This document shows, in pieces, positions 1-10,351 of a stretch of DNA of 64,000 nucleotides (positions are counted from its first letter, which is position 1; every line of letters starts with the position of its first letter). The stretch comes from Paracoccaceae bacterium (GTDB lineage: Bacteria; Pseudomonadota; Alphaproteobacteria; Rhodobacterales; Rhodobacteraceae): positions 1 through 64,000 of the forward strand of contig JAJEBQ010000049.1 in the NCBI GenBank assembly GCA_022822495.1. The letters run 5' to 3'. Both the position numbers and the translations under genes were made by a program. The notes beneath the pieces are model-generated. The model saw only the letters and a list, made by a program, of their open reading frames with translations, searched no databases and was not told where the DNA came from.

Positions 1-1493
1 TCCGTTACCTGATGAAGAAGATTATGGGTTGGACTCCCCTCAAAAGCCAAATCAAGTGCAAGTTTCCCCCTTTTGTCTATGATCTGTGGGTCAGCACCCC
101 TTTCCAACAAAAGTTTGGTCATATCATGCCACTCGTTTTCAGCAGAGAGATGTAGTGCTGTTCGGCCCCAATCATCAACACCATTAATATCCAACCCCAA
201 ACTCAAAGTCATTTCCAGGGAATCAAGTTCCCCACGTATAGCACTACTATGAAGCGGTGAACCCGTCTGGGCAACAGCGTATGAATGCAAAGAGGGGATG
301 GTGCTGTGATATAGCGCCGCAGGACTATTTAGGACTCGGTCAATAAATCCATAACGAAGAAGAAATTCAAAATCCAACAGTTGGAGGGTATCATTTGGGA
401 TCCGATCAACCCAAAACTGTTCCTTGCGTTTTTTTGTGGTGATGGCAGCAATATCATGCCCAAGACTTGCAATGGGACTAATTTCAGCCATAACCCCTCC
501 CACTATTTCTGGTGCCGAAAGAAATGGTCCAAAACGGGTATTGTAATAGTCTATACGGCGTTTTGTTGCCCTAAGCCTGACGGCATGATAAGCAACCTTC
601 GAAAGATCCCCATCATGCTCCAAAAGCTCCTCGCCAAGAGACCGCATCGTATTTTCCACATGCTTGGGCCATCCTTCAGACCACTCATGTGTCCGCTTCG
701 CCCAAGATAACGTCAAGATCGGATTCGTCGTGACATGAAAATAATCCATGAATTTTTCGACAGCTTCAATAACTTCCGATTTACCCAGTGGGGTTAAGGT
801 GCGTTCCGCATTCGTTCCAAATCTGGAAATGCCATTTTGCTGAAGGACCGAAATACTGTTCGACAAACCCGCAAATACAGGCATTATTGGATAACCATTA
901 CTCCCCGTATGAAGTTGTTGCAAAACTTGTGTTACTTCGGAACGATCATCAATCGGAATGGACTGGATTTCATCAATCATCATCAGGATTGTGTGGTTCT
1001 TTGGAAGAGCAGTATTGCCTTTTTCACTCCCCTTAAACCCCACGCCAAATCCAAAGGCCGAAACGGAAGTGATGGCTTTCACTGCAGCGTTTGCAGAATC
1101 CATGACGGATGCAATGGAAATTTTATTGTCCAATTCACTCACGGCTTTATGAATACTCGCATAGAGATGATCGAAGGTGAGTATCGATGGAGTATCAATG
1201 ATCACTGGTATAATCTTGTGATTGCAGGATGCATCATTCAACTCCGCGATGCAGTTCTGCCTGATTTTACTGAGAAGGGATGTTTTACCTATACCTGGTG
1301 CCCCCATGATCACCTGGGTTTCGCCAGCTGCTGGTTTGCTGCTAGAATCTTTGCTGTACTTAAGACCGATGTTTTTACTTTTTACTTCTATCGAAAACTG
1401 TATATTTCTTCGCCCTGTAAAAAAGGGGTTGATCTGCCGGTCTTCTGTAGAAATAAATTCCTGGAGTGTTTCGGTATCAAACGAATTGGTCAT
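1..1493 (-). CDS. P-loop ATPase with C-terminal ankyrin repeats (3' end outside window)
   Basis: The minus-strand frame is open from an ATG at 1493 to the window edge, about 497 codons, so the C-terminus is missing. A strong ribosome site (AAGGAAGG) sits just upstream. Residues 64-72 form a Walker A loop (GAPGIGKTS) and a Walker B (ILMMIDEIQ) lies near residue 172, as in AAA ATPases of the ORC/TniB type. From about residue 408 the text turns into ankyrin-like repeats (GSPLHSSAIRGELDSLEM; GRTALHLSAEN then LLLERGADP; DKRGKLALDLA). No signal peptide or membrane segment is seen, so it is probably cytosolic. The frame on the opposite strand is a shadow. Function is unknown; an NTP-driven switch with a protein-binding tail, possibly in defence or mobile DNA control, is only inference. 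The fold calls are fairly secure. Confidence 0.8.
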   Translation of the reverse strand, partial: MTNSFDTETLQEFISTEDRQINPFFTGRRNIQFSIEVKSKNIGLKYSKDSSSKPAAGETQVIMGAPGIGKTSLLSKIRQNCIAELNDASCNHKIIPVIIDTPSILTFDHLYASIHKAVSELDNKISIASVMDSANAAVKAITSVSAFGFGVGFKGSEKGNTALPKNHTILMMIDEIQSIPIDDRSEVTQVLQQLHTGSNGYPIMPVFAGLSNSISVLQQNGISRFGTNAERTLTPLGKSEVIEAVEKFMDYFHVTTNPILTLSWAKRTHEWSEGWPKHVENTMRSLGEELLEHDGDLSKVAYHAVRLRATKRRIDYYNTRFGPFLSAPEIVGGVMAEISPIASLGHDIAAITTKKRKEQFWVDRIPNDTLQLLDFEFLLRYGFIDRVLNSPAALYHSTIPSLHSYAVAQTGSPLHSSAIRGELDSLEMTLSLGLDINGVDDWGRTALHLSAENEWHDMTKLLLERGADPQIIDKRGKLALDLAFEGSPTHNLLHQVT

Positions 1494-1766
1494 GGGTTAC
1501 CTTCCTTATTAAATTTCAGTATACACTAAATGGTCGGTTGGAGTAAAATAAAAACCTCTTACGACAAGTTTGCTGTTGATATCTGTGGCCAGACCGTTTG
1601 GCTTGAAACACCATTACAGGGGTTGGTTGTCTTGCAAATTGTTAAGAAAGACGCGCAAAAACGAAGTGTACGAGGTTCGAATTAGAGTTCGACCATTGAG
1701 TTGTATCCAGGAAAATTAGAGTTTGCTTCTGGCAAGTGGGTAAGGCGTTCCTGAAAATAAATTACC

Positions 1767-1861
1767 ATGTTGGTTATCTCCTAGAATTCCTCGATTTAAA
1801 GGTGAGTTTTTCTTCCCACTCCTTTTCCAAAGGGTTATTTATTGTTAAAGGAGGGAAAAGG
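1767..1861 (+). promoter_or_regulatory. Possible attenuator-like leader of ilvC
   Basis: A five-codon frame at 1767-1784 reads Met-Leu-Val-Ile-Ser-stop, using one codon for each branched-chain amino acid. About 35 nt later two mutually exclusive hairpins can form: CTCCTTT (1819-1825) with AAAGGAG (1847-1853), or CCTTTTCC (1821-1828) with GGAAAAGG (1854-1861). This is the kind of layout used in branched-chain attenuation, but the peptide is very short, has no clear ribosome site, and no U-run follows. Treat it as a suggestion only. Confidence 0.25.
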
Positions 1862-1909
1862 GTTAGAAAACCTTTCTTGGGTGATTATATCCTGAAATTC
1901 GATAGATAA

Positions 1910-2988
<1,079 letters not shown>

Positions 2989-3109
2989 TACATGGTTCTT
3001 CAGACGCAAACCGAATCATTTCAAGAAATACAACTACTGCATGTAGACATTTTGCTCCATGTTGCATGCGCATGGTAAATGAGTAACCATTTCATAATGT
3101 GCGAATAAA

Positions 3110-3129
3110 CTTTCTTCTACAGAAGAAAG
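3110..3129. terminator. Bidirectional hairpin between ilvC and carA
   Basis: CTTTCTTC (3110-3117) and GAAGAAAG (3122-3129) make an 8-bp stem with a 4-nt loop. T-rich tails follow on both strands. It lies between two convergent genes, which fits a shared intrinsic terminator. Confidence 0.6.
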
Positions 3130-3161
3130 CATTTTACGAAAGATTATTTTCCTGTTTGAGG

Positions 3162-4349
3162 CTAATCTGCCAAACCTTGGGATATCTGTTTGTGTTTTGC
3201 CATCAGAACCTCAAAACGTTTGAACAGATAAAAGCTGTCTTGAGGGCCAGGGCTGGCTTCTGGATGAAATTGAACCGAAAAAACGGGGTGGGATTTGCTT
3301 CGCAAGCCACAGTTTGTTCCATCAAAAAGAGAAACATGTGTTTCCATAACATCATTGGGTAGGGAATCTCTATCAACCATAAAACCATGATTCATGGTGG
3401 TTATTTCCACCTTGTTGGTTTCGAGTTCCTTGACAGGATGGTTGGCACCGTGATGGCCATGACTCATTTTTGTCGTTTTGCCACCAAGTGCAAAAGCTAA
3501 TAGTTGATGCCCAAGGCAAATTCCAAAAATTGGAAGATTCATGCTTATGAAGCGTTCAAGCAAAGGAACTATGTAACTCGCAGTTGCTTTGGGATCTCCA
3601 GGACCATTGGAAAGAAAGAGACCGTCAGGATTCCATGCCATAATATTTTCGAAAGAACTTTCTGCAGGGAAAACCTTGGAAACGCCTCCAATTGATGAAA
3701 GGCACCGCAAGATGTTGTCCTTGGCACCAAAATCCAGAGAAGCAACCCTATACTTGAATTCAGGTGGAGTCGTATAACCTTCCGGCCAATCCCATAAAGT
3801 CTGGTTCCACTCTCTAGCGGCTTGTCGGGAAACCACTTTAGCCAAGTCCTTGTTCACCAAACCTGAAAAAGAATTAAGTATTTCTTCTGCCTTCTGCAAA
3901 TCAGTATCAGGATTTGATGTATGAATGATCGCTACATCAGGAGCACCTGTCTGTCTGACATATCGAGTCAATGCTCTGGTATCCACACCTGTAACACCTA
4001 CCAAATTTTCTTGTTCCAGCCAGGTGTTAAAATTACCATCACTTCGCCAGCTGGAAGGAAGGGTCGGCGGCCATTTGGTTATGATACCTTCTAAAACTGG
4101 TTTTATTGCTTCATTATCCTCTAGATTAGAACCGACATTACCAATATGAGGAAAGGTAAAGCAGACAATTTGATTACAATAGGATGGATCTGTAATTATT
4201 TCTTGATAGCCGGTCATGGAAGTGTTGAAGCAAAGTTCTCCAACGCGTATCCCCTTTGCGCCAAAACCCTGTCCTTCAATAACAGTACCATCGGGTAAAA
4301 GAATGAGGCCTGTTGCTTCGGCTGATGTTGAATAGGATTTTATGGTCAT
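3162..4349 (-). CDS. carA: Carbamoyl-phosphate synthase small (glutaminase) subunit
   Basis: Releases ammonia from glutamine and passes it to CarB for carbamoyl phosphate, the precursor of arginine and pyrimidines. The 395-residue protein has the CPSase small-chain N-terminal domain (LPDGTVIEGQGFG, then the MTGYQEIITDPSY motif) and a C-terminal class I amidotransferase domain with the catalytic Cys in FGICLGHQLLA and His-Glu in VQFHPEASPGP. The length is typical. It is divergent from yqeY, a pairing common in alphaproteobacteria; carB is not in the window. The ATG at 4349 directly precedes the conserved N-terminus. Confidence 0.97.
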   Translation of the reverse strand: MTIKSYSTSAEATGLILLPDGTVIEGQGFGAKGIRVGELCFNTSMTGYQEIITDPSYCNQIVCFTFPHIGNVGSNLEDNEAIKPVLEGIITKWPPTLPSSWRSDGNFNTWLEQENLVGVTGVDTRALTRYVRQTGAPDVAIIHTSNPDTDLQKAEEILNSFSGLVNKDLAKVVSRQAAREWNQTLWDWPEGYTTPPEFKYRVASLDFGAKDNILRCLSSIGGVSKVFPAESSFENIMAWNPDGLFLSNGPGDPKATASYIVPLLERFISMNLPIFGICLGHQLLAFALGGKTTKMSHGHHGANHPVKELETNKVEITTMNHGFMVDRDSLPNDVMETHVSLFDGTNCGLRSKSHPVFSVQFHPEASPGPQDSFYLFKRFEVLMAKHKQISQGLAD

Positions 4350-4466
4350 ATCAAGAAAAAGTGATCTGTGGTACTACGAGAAGTTTTAAGCAAAAATTAC
4401 AAAATATGTTATTCTTACACGAAAATTAACCTCCTTATCTATTTAGTAGTTGGAGCAGGGTTTGGT

Positions 4467-4928
4467 ATGAATCTAAGAAAAAATATTGCAGAGGCCATCC
4501 GACAGGCAGAATTGGAAGATTCCAAAGAACATTTGCCTATTCTTCGATTGGTTAATACGGCAATTATTGACCGTGACAATAGGGCGCGTGAAGAAGGAAT
4601 TATAGAAGGGGTGTCCGACCGAATTGTTTTTGAGGTGTTGGTAAAATTGCTCGAACAAAAAACAAAAAATTGTAAAGCCTATGAAGAACATGGGGATAAT
4701 GACCTGGCTAACAAGGAAAGGGTTGAGATCAGGTTATTGGAAGATATCCTTCCAACGAAATTAACCATAAGAGAAACAATTGAAGCCGTTGATTGGACAA
4801 TCAAGCAACTTAAGGCAACAGGTGTCCGCGACAAAGGTCGTGTCATGGCAACGTTAAAAGAAAACTACAATTGGGGACAAATGGACTTCAAACTAGCCCA
4901 TACTCGCGTCGTCGAAAAACTCTGCTAG
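4467..4928 (+). CDS. yqeY: GatB/YqeY domain protein
   Basis: A 153-residue helical protein of the YqeY family, related to the tRNA-binding tail of amidotransferase GatB. It begins MNLRKNIAEAIRQAELED and ends in the family's typical C-terminal segment (DKGRVMATLKENYNWGQMDFKLAHTRV). The ATG at 4467, preceded by GGAG at 4452, is preferred; an upstream extension of 33 codons in the same frame lies in the carA-yqeY promoter region and is unlike the family. The role is not firmly known, and a link to tRNA-dependent processes is assumed from the GatB similarity. It is divergent from carA and tail-to-tail with ctaD. Confidence 0.9.
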   Translation: MNLRKNIAEAIRQAELEDSKEHLPILRLVNTAIIDRDNRAREEGIIEGVSDRIVFEVLVKLLEQKTKNCKAYEEHGDNDLANKERVEIRLLEDILPTKLTIRETIEAVDWTIKQLKATGVRDKGRVMATLKENYNWGQMDFKLAHTRVVEKLC

Positions 4929-4971
4929 AATTATGTGCCCCATTTCAGAAGGAAAAGGAGTATTGCTTGGT

Positions 4972-6651
4972 TTAATGTCCCTTCGGAGACCTATCCCACA
5001 TTTCTCTCGTCGGCAAGACCTCGAAAGTATGTGAAGGCGGAGGGTTCGGTAGGGTCCATTCGAGAGTTTCTGCATGATCACCCCAATAGGCATGTTTTTC
5101 AATCTTCTTACCTGCAAACAAGGTATAGAACACAATACCGATGAAAAAGAGGAATGAACCAAAAGCAAGAAATGCACCTAAGGATGAAACCTGATTCCAA
5201 AGTGAAAATGCTTCAGGATAATCTATATATCTCCTGGGCATGCCTTGTCTTCCAAGAAAATGTTGTGGAAAAAAAGTCAGATTAGAGCCTATGAACATGG
5301 TCCAAAAATGGAGTTTTCCGGCCCATTCAGGGTACTGTCTGCCAGACATTTTACCTATCCAGTAATAGACTCCGGCAAAGATACAGAAGACCGCACCGAG
5401 CGACATCACATAGTGAAAGTGCGCTACGACATAGTAGGTATCATGGTAAACTCTGCTGAGGCTTGCTTGACTTAGAATAATACCGGTAACACCACCCAAG
5501 GTAAACAGGAATAAGAACCCAAACGCCCATAACATAGGTGTTTTAAACTCTATTGAACCTCCCCACATTGTGGCAATCCAGGAAAATATTTTTATACCAG
5601 TTGGAACCGCTATGACCATGGTGGCAAGCATGAAGTAGGATTGTTGTGTTAAACTCATGCCGACTGTGTACATGTGATGGGCCCAAACTATGAAACCCAA
5701 GGCTCCGATAGCAACCATGGCATATACCATCGGCAAATAACCAAAAATGGGTCGCTTGGAAAAAGTCGATATTACCTGTGAGATGATACCAAACCCGGGT
5801 ACGATGATGATATAAACTTCGGGGTGTCCAAAGAACCACAAGAGATGTTGGTAAAGTATGGGGTCCCCACCTCCAGATGCATCAAAAAAGGTTGTCCCGA
5901 AATTACGATCGGTCAATAACATGGTAATGGCACCAGCCAGTACAGGAAGGGCCAGAAGAATTAACCACCCGGTAACAAAAATTGACCATGCAAAAAGCGG
6001 TACTTTATGGAGATTCATTCCTGGAGCGCGCATATTAAGGAAGGTGGTAATCATATTGACTGCACCCAGGATTGATGATGCGCCTGATACATGGACAGCA
6101 AAAATAGCGAGATCTGTCGAGAAACCAGCTTCCTTGGTTGATAGTGGGGCGTAGAGAACCCAGCCAACACCGGTTCCTGATAAACCATTACCACCTGGAA
6201 CAAATACCGAGGTTATGGCTAAACATGATCCTGCAACGAAGAGCCAATAACTCAAATTATTCAATCTGGGAAAAGCCATGTCGGGTGCCCCGATCATCAA
6301 AGGCATAAAATAGTTCCCAAAACCACCAAAGAGTGCAGGAATGACGACAAAGAACATCATTAAAACACCGTGCCCCGTGATCAATACGTTCCATAAGTGT
6401 CCATTGGGGGTACAATCTTCTACTGCGCCGGCAATTAACCTTGTGCCTTCAAGGCACATATATTGAACCCCTGGCTCATATAATTCCATTCGCATATAAA
6501 CGGTAAATAGGACCGCAACGAAGCCAACGATAGCCGCTGTGAAGATATAAAGAATCCCTATGTCCTTGTGATTGGTGGACATAAACCAACGAACGAAAAA
6601 ACTTACAGCAGGGTTCTTTCCAGGTGCCGGGTGGGCAGTGATATCTGTCAT
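4972..6651 (-). CDS. ctaD: Cytochrome c oxidase subunit I, aa3 type
   Basis: Catalytic subunit of the terminal oxidase in the inner membrane, reducing O2 and pumping protons. The 559-residue product has 12 hydrophobic segments and the heme/copper ligands: His in [10 protein letters not shown] (heme a), HPEVY (CuB His with the cross-linked Tyr), WAHHMYT (CuB pair) and VAHFHYVMS (heme a3 and a). The C-terminal part ([18 protein letters not shown]) is almost word-for-word that of Paracoccus-type enzymes, good evidence for an alphaproteobacterium. AGAGG lies before the ATG. Unusually, ctaC, ctaB, ctaG and ctaE are not adjacent: lipB is upstream and yqeY converges downstream. Confidence 0.97.
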   Translation of the reverse strand: MTDITAHPAPGKNPAVSFFVRWFMSTNHKDIGILYIFTAAIVGFVAVLFTVYMRMELYEPGVQYMCLEGTRLIAGAVEDCTPNGHLWNVLITGHGVLMMFFVVIPALFGGFGNYFMPLMIGAPDMAFPRLNNLSYWLFVAGSCLAITSVFVPGGNGLSGTGVGWVLYAPLSTKEAGFSTDLAIFAVHVSGASSILGAVNMITTFLNMRAPGMNLHKVPLFAWSIFVTGWLILLALPVLAGAITMLLTDRNFGTTFFDASGGGDPILYQHLLWFFGHPEVYIIIVPGFGIISQVISTFSKRPIFGYLPMVYAMVAIGALGFIVWAHHMYTVGMSLTQQSYFMLATMVIAVPTGIKIFSWIATMWGGSIEFKTPMLWAFGFLFLFTLGGVTGIILSQASLSRVYHDTYYVVAHFHYVMSLGAVFCIFAGVYYWIGKMSGRQYPEWAGKLHFWTMFIGSNLTFFPQHFLGRQGMPRRYIDYPEAFSLWNQVSSLGAFLAFGSFLFFIGIVFYTLFAGKKIEKHAYWGDHAETLEWTLPNPPPSHTFEVLPTREMWDRSPKGH

Positions 6652-6857
6652 CTATTCCTCTTACGTTAGTCTTTAACCTGGTTTTGATTAAGGCACTCAA
6701 GCCTCAGGACTACTTGATAAAACAAAAACTCAAAAAACTACCTGAACGAGTTCAAAATCATTGGATCTCATTGAAAAGAAATTGACCCGAAACAAGAACA
6801 GGAAATATGATTAAATTTTAAAAACTCAATATAACCAAATTACAGAAAAATTTCTTC

Positions 6858-7499
6858 CTAAAAAATCACATGAAAGTTATTTATAAATCTCTCATCAAAT
6901 TCATCATAGGTCGTTTCAATCCCTAGTTCACTTAAACTGGTGACACCAAATTCACGAATTCCACATGGTACGATACCCTGAAAATGGGTAAGGTCCGGTT
7001 TGATGTTGATCGCCACGCCATGAAAACTTACCCATTTTCTGATTCTGATCCCCAAGGCGGCAATTTTTTTCTCTTCCCGCAATGGACCTAGTGAAGTGTT
7101 TTCCTTAGGGTCAATCCATATCCCAATCCTCCCACGACGCACACTACCGATGACATCATAATCCTTCAGGGTAATAATTATCCAATCCTGCAACTTGTTG
7201 ACAAAAGCTCTTATACTTTTTCCTCTAGTGTTAAGATTCAGCATAATATAAATCACCCTTTGACCAGGTCCGTGGTAGGTATATTGACCACCCCTTCCAG
7301 TTCTGAAAACCGGGAGATTTAGTTGATTAATCAGATCATGATTTTGTGCAGTGGTTCCGGCTGTATAAATTGGCGGGTGTTCCAGAAGCCAGATTAATTC
7401 CTCCTTTTTGCCGGATAGTATATCATCTACTCTTTGCTCCATAAACCCTAGAGCATCTGGATAATTCACTCGTGTTATAGATTTTATTACTTCGACCAT
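6858..7499 (-). CDS. lipB: Octanoyltransferase (lipoate biosynthesis)
   Basis: Moves octanoyl groups from acyl carrier protein to the lipoyl domains of 2-oxoacid dehydrogenases, the first step of lipoate assembly in the cytosol. The 213-residue protein carries the LipB signatures RTGRGGQYTYHGPGQ, the conserved Lys in KIAALGIRI and the catalytic Cys in GIVPCGI, with HGVAINIKPDL between them. Length is normal. It is transcribed in the same direction as ctaD, 206 nt upstream of it, and is probably a separate unit. lipA is not in the window. Confidence 0.95.
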   Translation of the reverse strand: MVEVIKSITRVNYPDALGFMEQRVDDILSGKKEELIWLLEHPPIYTAGTTAQNHDLINQLNLPVFRTGRGGQYTYHGPGQRVIYIMLNLNTRGKSIRAFVNKLQDWIIITLKDYDVIGSVRRGRIGIWIDPKENTSLGPLREEKKIAALGIRIRKWVSFHGVAINIKPDLTHFQGIVPCGIREFGVTSLSELGIETTYDEFDERFINNFHVIF

Positions 7500-7643
7500 A
7501 ATTTTCTTTGTCTTCAGGTGTTATGGTTGGTTGATAAACAATAAATTTTGAATAATTAGAGATTACAGGATTAAAACTCATACTGGAGTAACTTTCTACC
7601 TGTAAAAAAAATTATTCCAGAGTAAAAATTTAATTCCTATTGT

Positions 7644-7730
7644 GCGGTCGTGGCGGAATTGGTAGACGCGCAGCGTTGAGGTCGCTGTGGGGTGAAACCC
7701 GTGGAAGTTCGAGTCTTCTCGGCCGCACCA
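7644..7730 (+). tRNA. tRNA-Leu (anticodon GAG)
   Basis: An 87-nt class II tRNA including an encoded CCA. The acceptor arms GCGGTCG (7644-7650) and CGGCCGC (7720-7726) pair. The anticodon stem CAGCG/CGCTG closes the loop TTGAGGT, giving anticodon GAG for CUC/CUU codons. A long variable arm and the T-arm with GTTCGAGTC are present. Confidence 0.97.
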
Positions 7731-7902
7731 GTTTCGATTTCAGTTCTTTCGATGATGAGTTTGAAGCCAAAGTGCCGCTTTTTATATTGATGGAGTATTA
7801 TAATTACAACAAACCTCAGCAAGGAACCTTGATTGTTTATTTGATTGGTTGGTATATAATCCCAGAAATTTGAATTGTTGTTTCCAATAAACATGTAGGT
7901 AT

Positions 7903-9024
7903 ATGCCAGGTCAAGATAATGGTTTTGTAGTATTTTCCGGTGTACAGAAAAGCTATGACGGAAAGATACTAGTTGTTAAAGATTTAAACCTTTCGATCGC
8001 CAAGGGTGAGTTTTTGACTATGCTGGGACCATCTGGTTCTGGGAAAACGACTTGCTTAATGATGTTAGCAGGTTTTGAAACTGCAACCCAAGGTGAAATC
8101 CTCCTTGGAGGAAAACCTATCAACAATATACCTCCACACAAGAGGGAAATTGGAATGGTTTTTCAAAATTACGCGCTCTTTCCTCATATGACCGTCGCGG
8201 AGAACCTGGCGTTCCCACTTCAGGTTAGATCCATGTCAAAAGTTGAACAGGAGGAAAAAGTAAATCACATTCTTGATATGGTACAAATGAGCAGTTTTGG
8301 TAATCGCCGCCCCGGCCAGTTATCTGGTGGTCAGCAACAAAGGATCGCCCTGGCAAGGGCTTTGGTGTTTGAGCCAGAGTTGGTATTAATGGATGAACCC
8401 CTGGGGGCGTTGGATAAGCAATTAAGAGAACATATGCAGTTTGAAATCAAGCATCTCCATGAACGATTGGGAATTACGGTCGTATACGTCACACATGATC
8501 AAACAGAAGCACTCACTATGTCAGATCGAGTTGCGGTGTTTAATGATGGCATAATTCAACAACTTGATGCACCTGATACGCTCTATGAGGCACCAAACAA
8601 CAGTTTTGTTGCTCAATTTATCGGTGAAAACAACACATTGGCTGGAACCATAGAGGCATTTGAGGGTGACTTTACCAAAGTTCGGCTTGATAATGATCAG
8701 GTCATTTCAGCAAAGGCCGTGAATGTTTCTGAGGTTGGAGAAAAAACCCTGATTTCAATCAGGCCAGAAAGGGCAGAAACAGAAGAGGGAAGATTTCCAC
8801 CTGGAACTCAATTGATATCAGGTGAAGTTATGGAATTTATTTACATGGGCGATGTTTTCCGAACAAGAATTAAGGTTGGGAATAATGAAAACTTCATTGT
8901 CAAATCAAGAAATTCACCCGCTCAGACAAGATTCCAACCAGGTGAAAAAGTGACTTTGGGTTGTTTGAAGGAGGATTGCAGAGCACTGGACTATCATACG
9001 GTTGCCCATGAGGATTTGACCTGA
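7903..9024 (+). CDS. Polyamine-type ABC transporter ATP-binding protein (PotA-like)
   Basis: Energises import through the two permeases encoded downstream. The 373-residue protein has Walker A (GPSGSGKTT, about residue 44), the Q-loop (VFQNYALFPHM), the signature LSGGQQQR, Walker B (LVLMDEPLGALD), the H-loop (VTHD), and a C-terminal TOBE-like domain from about residue 245 including the SIRPE motif typical of PotA/FbpC-type ATPases. It leads a four-gene set (ATPase, binding protein, two permeases), all on the plus strand. Substrate is not certain: the set resembles putrescine/spermidine and related amine importers. Confidence 0.9.
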   Translation: MPGQDNGFVVFSGVQKSYDGKILVVKDLNLSIAKGEFLTMLGPSGSGKTTCLMMLAGFETATQGEILLGGKPINNIPPHKREIGMVFQNYALFPHMTVAENLAFPLQVRSMSKVEQEEKVNHILDMVQMSSFGNRRPGQLSGGQQQRIALARALVFEPELVLMDEPLGALDKQLREHMQFEIKHLHERLGITVVYVTHDQTEALTMSDRVAVFNDGIIQQLDAPDTLYEAPNNSFVAQFIGENNTLAGTIEAFEGDFTKVRLDNDQVISAKAVNVSEVGEKTLISIRPERAETEEGRFPPGTQLISGEVMEFIYMGDVFRTRIKVGNNENFIVKSRNSPAQTRFQPGEKVTLGCLKEDCRALDYHTVAHEDLT

Positions 9025-9199
9025 TTTCTTGCCTCTGAACTTCCTCCTGCCTTTTCGCAGGAAGAATTAAAAAGTAACTTCAATTATTAAAAATAAAATG
9101 ATAACTTGAAGCGTGTTGTTTTAATTGGACCAAATCAATTACCTGTGATTTGTAACATCCTTAAAACACCTTTGTTTATCTTAGTACCGGAGAAATATT

Positions 9200-10300
9200 A
9201 TGAAGTTTGTAAAGATACCTGCCCTAGCGGTAGGTTGTTTATTTGTTGCCCATTCTTCCCAAGCCATAGACCTGACAGTTGTTTCATGGGGAGGGGCATA
9301 TTCAAAATCCCAGATTAATGCATACCATGACCCTTACATGGAGCTCAATCCGGATGTTAATATCATTCATGATGAAAGTTCCTATGAAGCAGTTGCCAAA
9401 TTACGGGCAATGCGTGAAGCTGGTAATCTGACATGGGATTTGGTTGATGCTGTGCCAGCTGATGCCATCAGATTGTGTGATGAAGGATTGGCCATGGAGA
9501 TTGATGTTGACGAGATGTTGGCCCCTGCTCCTGATGGCACACCAGCCTCAGAAGATTTTGGAGCTTCATTGGTTTCAGAATGCTTTATTCCTCAAATCGT
9601 TTATTCAACAACCTTAGGTTTTAGAACTGATGTTGGCACTTGGAATGGGAATGAACCTGATGATGTATGCGATGTTTTCGATCTTGAAACGTTCCCTGGA
9701 AAAAGAGCATTGGAAAAAAGACCAATCAATAATTTGGAATGGGCTTTGCTTTGTGATGGTGTTGCCAAGGAAGATATCTATGATGTTTTGGAAACTGAAG
9801 AGGGACAAAACAGGGCTTTAGCAAAATTGGACACCATCAAGGATGAAACACTTTGGTGGTCAGCTGGTGCTGATACACCGCAGTGGCTTGCAGATGGTGA
9901 AGTTGTCTTTGGTTCGACGTATAATGGTCGTTTTTTCTCCTTGATCGAGGAAGCTGGACAGCCGGTTAAAATTCTTTGGGATGCCCAAGTCTTCGAATAT
10001 GATGGTTGGATTATTCCGACAGGATTATCCGAAGATCGTTTAGCCGTCGTTATGGATCTTGTAAGATTTGCAACGGATACCCAAAGACTTGCAGACCAGG
10101 CCAAGTATATTTCATATGGACCTGCAAGGACTTCATCCAACGCGTTGGTAGGTGAACATGCCACTTTAGGTATTGATATGGCTCCACATATGCCGGGCCA
10201 CCCGGATAACGCCTATAATGTGTTCTTTTTCAATTACGATTGGTGGGCCGATTATCGTGATGACTTGGATGCAAAATTCCAGGCTTGGTTGGCGAACTGA
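9200..10300 (+). CDS. ABC transporter periplasmic binding protein, PotD-like
   Basis: A 366-residue solute-binding protein for the neighbouring ABC permeases. It starts with a signal peptide (MKFVKIPALAVGCLFVAHSS, cleavage likely before IDLTVVSWGG), followed by the two-lobed family text (AYSKSQINAYHDPY; TWDLVDAVPAD; WWSAGADTPQWLADGE). GGAG at about 9188 supports the ATG at 9200. It is 175 nt downstream of the ATPase gene, a gap that holds a small hairpin and may allow separate expression of the abundant binding protein. A polyamine or similar amine ligand is inferred from family likeness only. Confidence 0.87.
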   Translation: MKFVKIPALAVGCLFVAHSSQAIDLTVVSWGGAYSKSQINAYHDPYMELNPDVNIIHDESSYEAVAKLRAMREAGNLTWDLVDAVPADAIRLCDEGLAMEIDVDEMLAPAPDGTPASEDFGASLVSECFIPQIVYSTTLGFRTDVGTWNGNEPDDVCDVFDLETFPGKRALEKRPINNLEWALLCDGVAKEDIYDVLETEEGQNRALAKLDTIKDETLWWSAGADTPQWLADGEVVFGSTYNGRFFSLIEEAGQPVKILWDAQVFEYDGWIIPTGLSEDRLAVVMDLVRFATDTQRLADQAKYISYGPARTSSNALVGEHATLGIDMAPHMPGHPDNAYNVFFFNYDWWADYRDDLDAKFQAWLAN

Positions 10301-10351
10301 GGTAAAGCCTGATTATGACACCAATTGTTTACTCAATTAGGTAAACATATA

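Noticed and set aside
837-1529. A 230-residue plus-strand frame opposite the ATPase-ankyrin gene
   Set aside because: It is antisense to a frame with clear Walker and ankyrin motifs, has no recognisable domain, and its codon usage looks like a shadow.
9045-9062. TCCTGC/GCAGGA hairpin after the PotA-like ATPase gene
   Set aside because: The stem is only 6 bp, has no U-run, and sits inside an operon; it is not convincing as a terminator.
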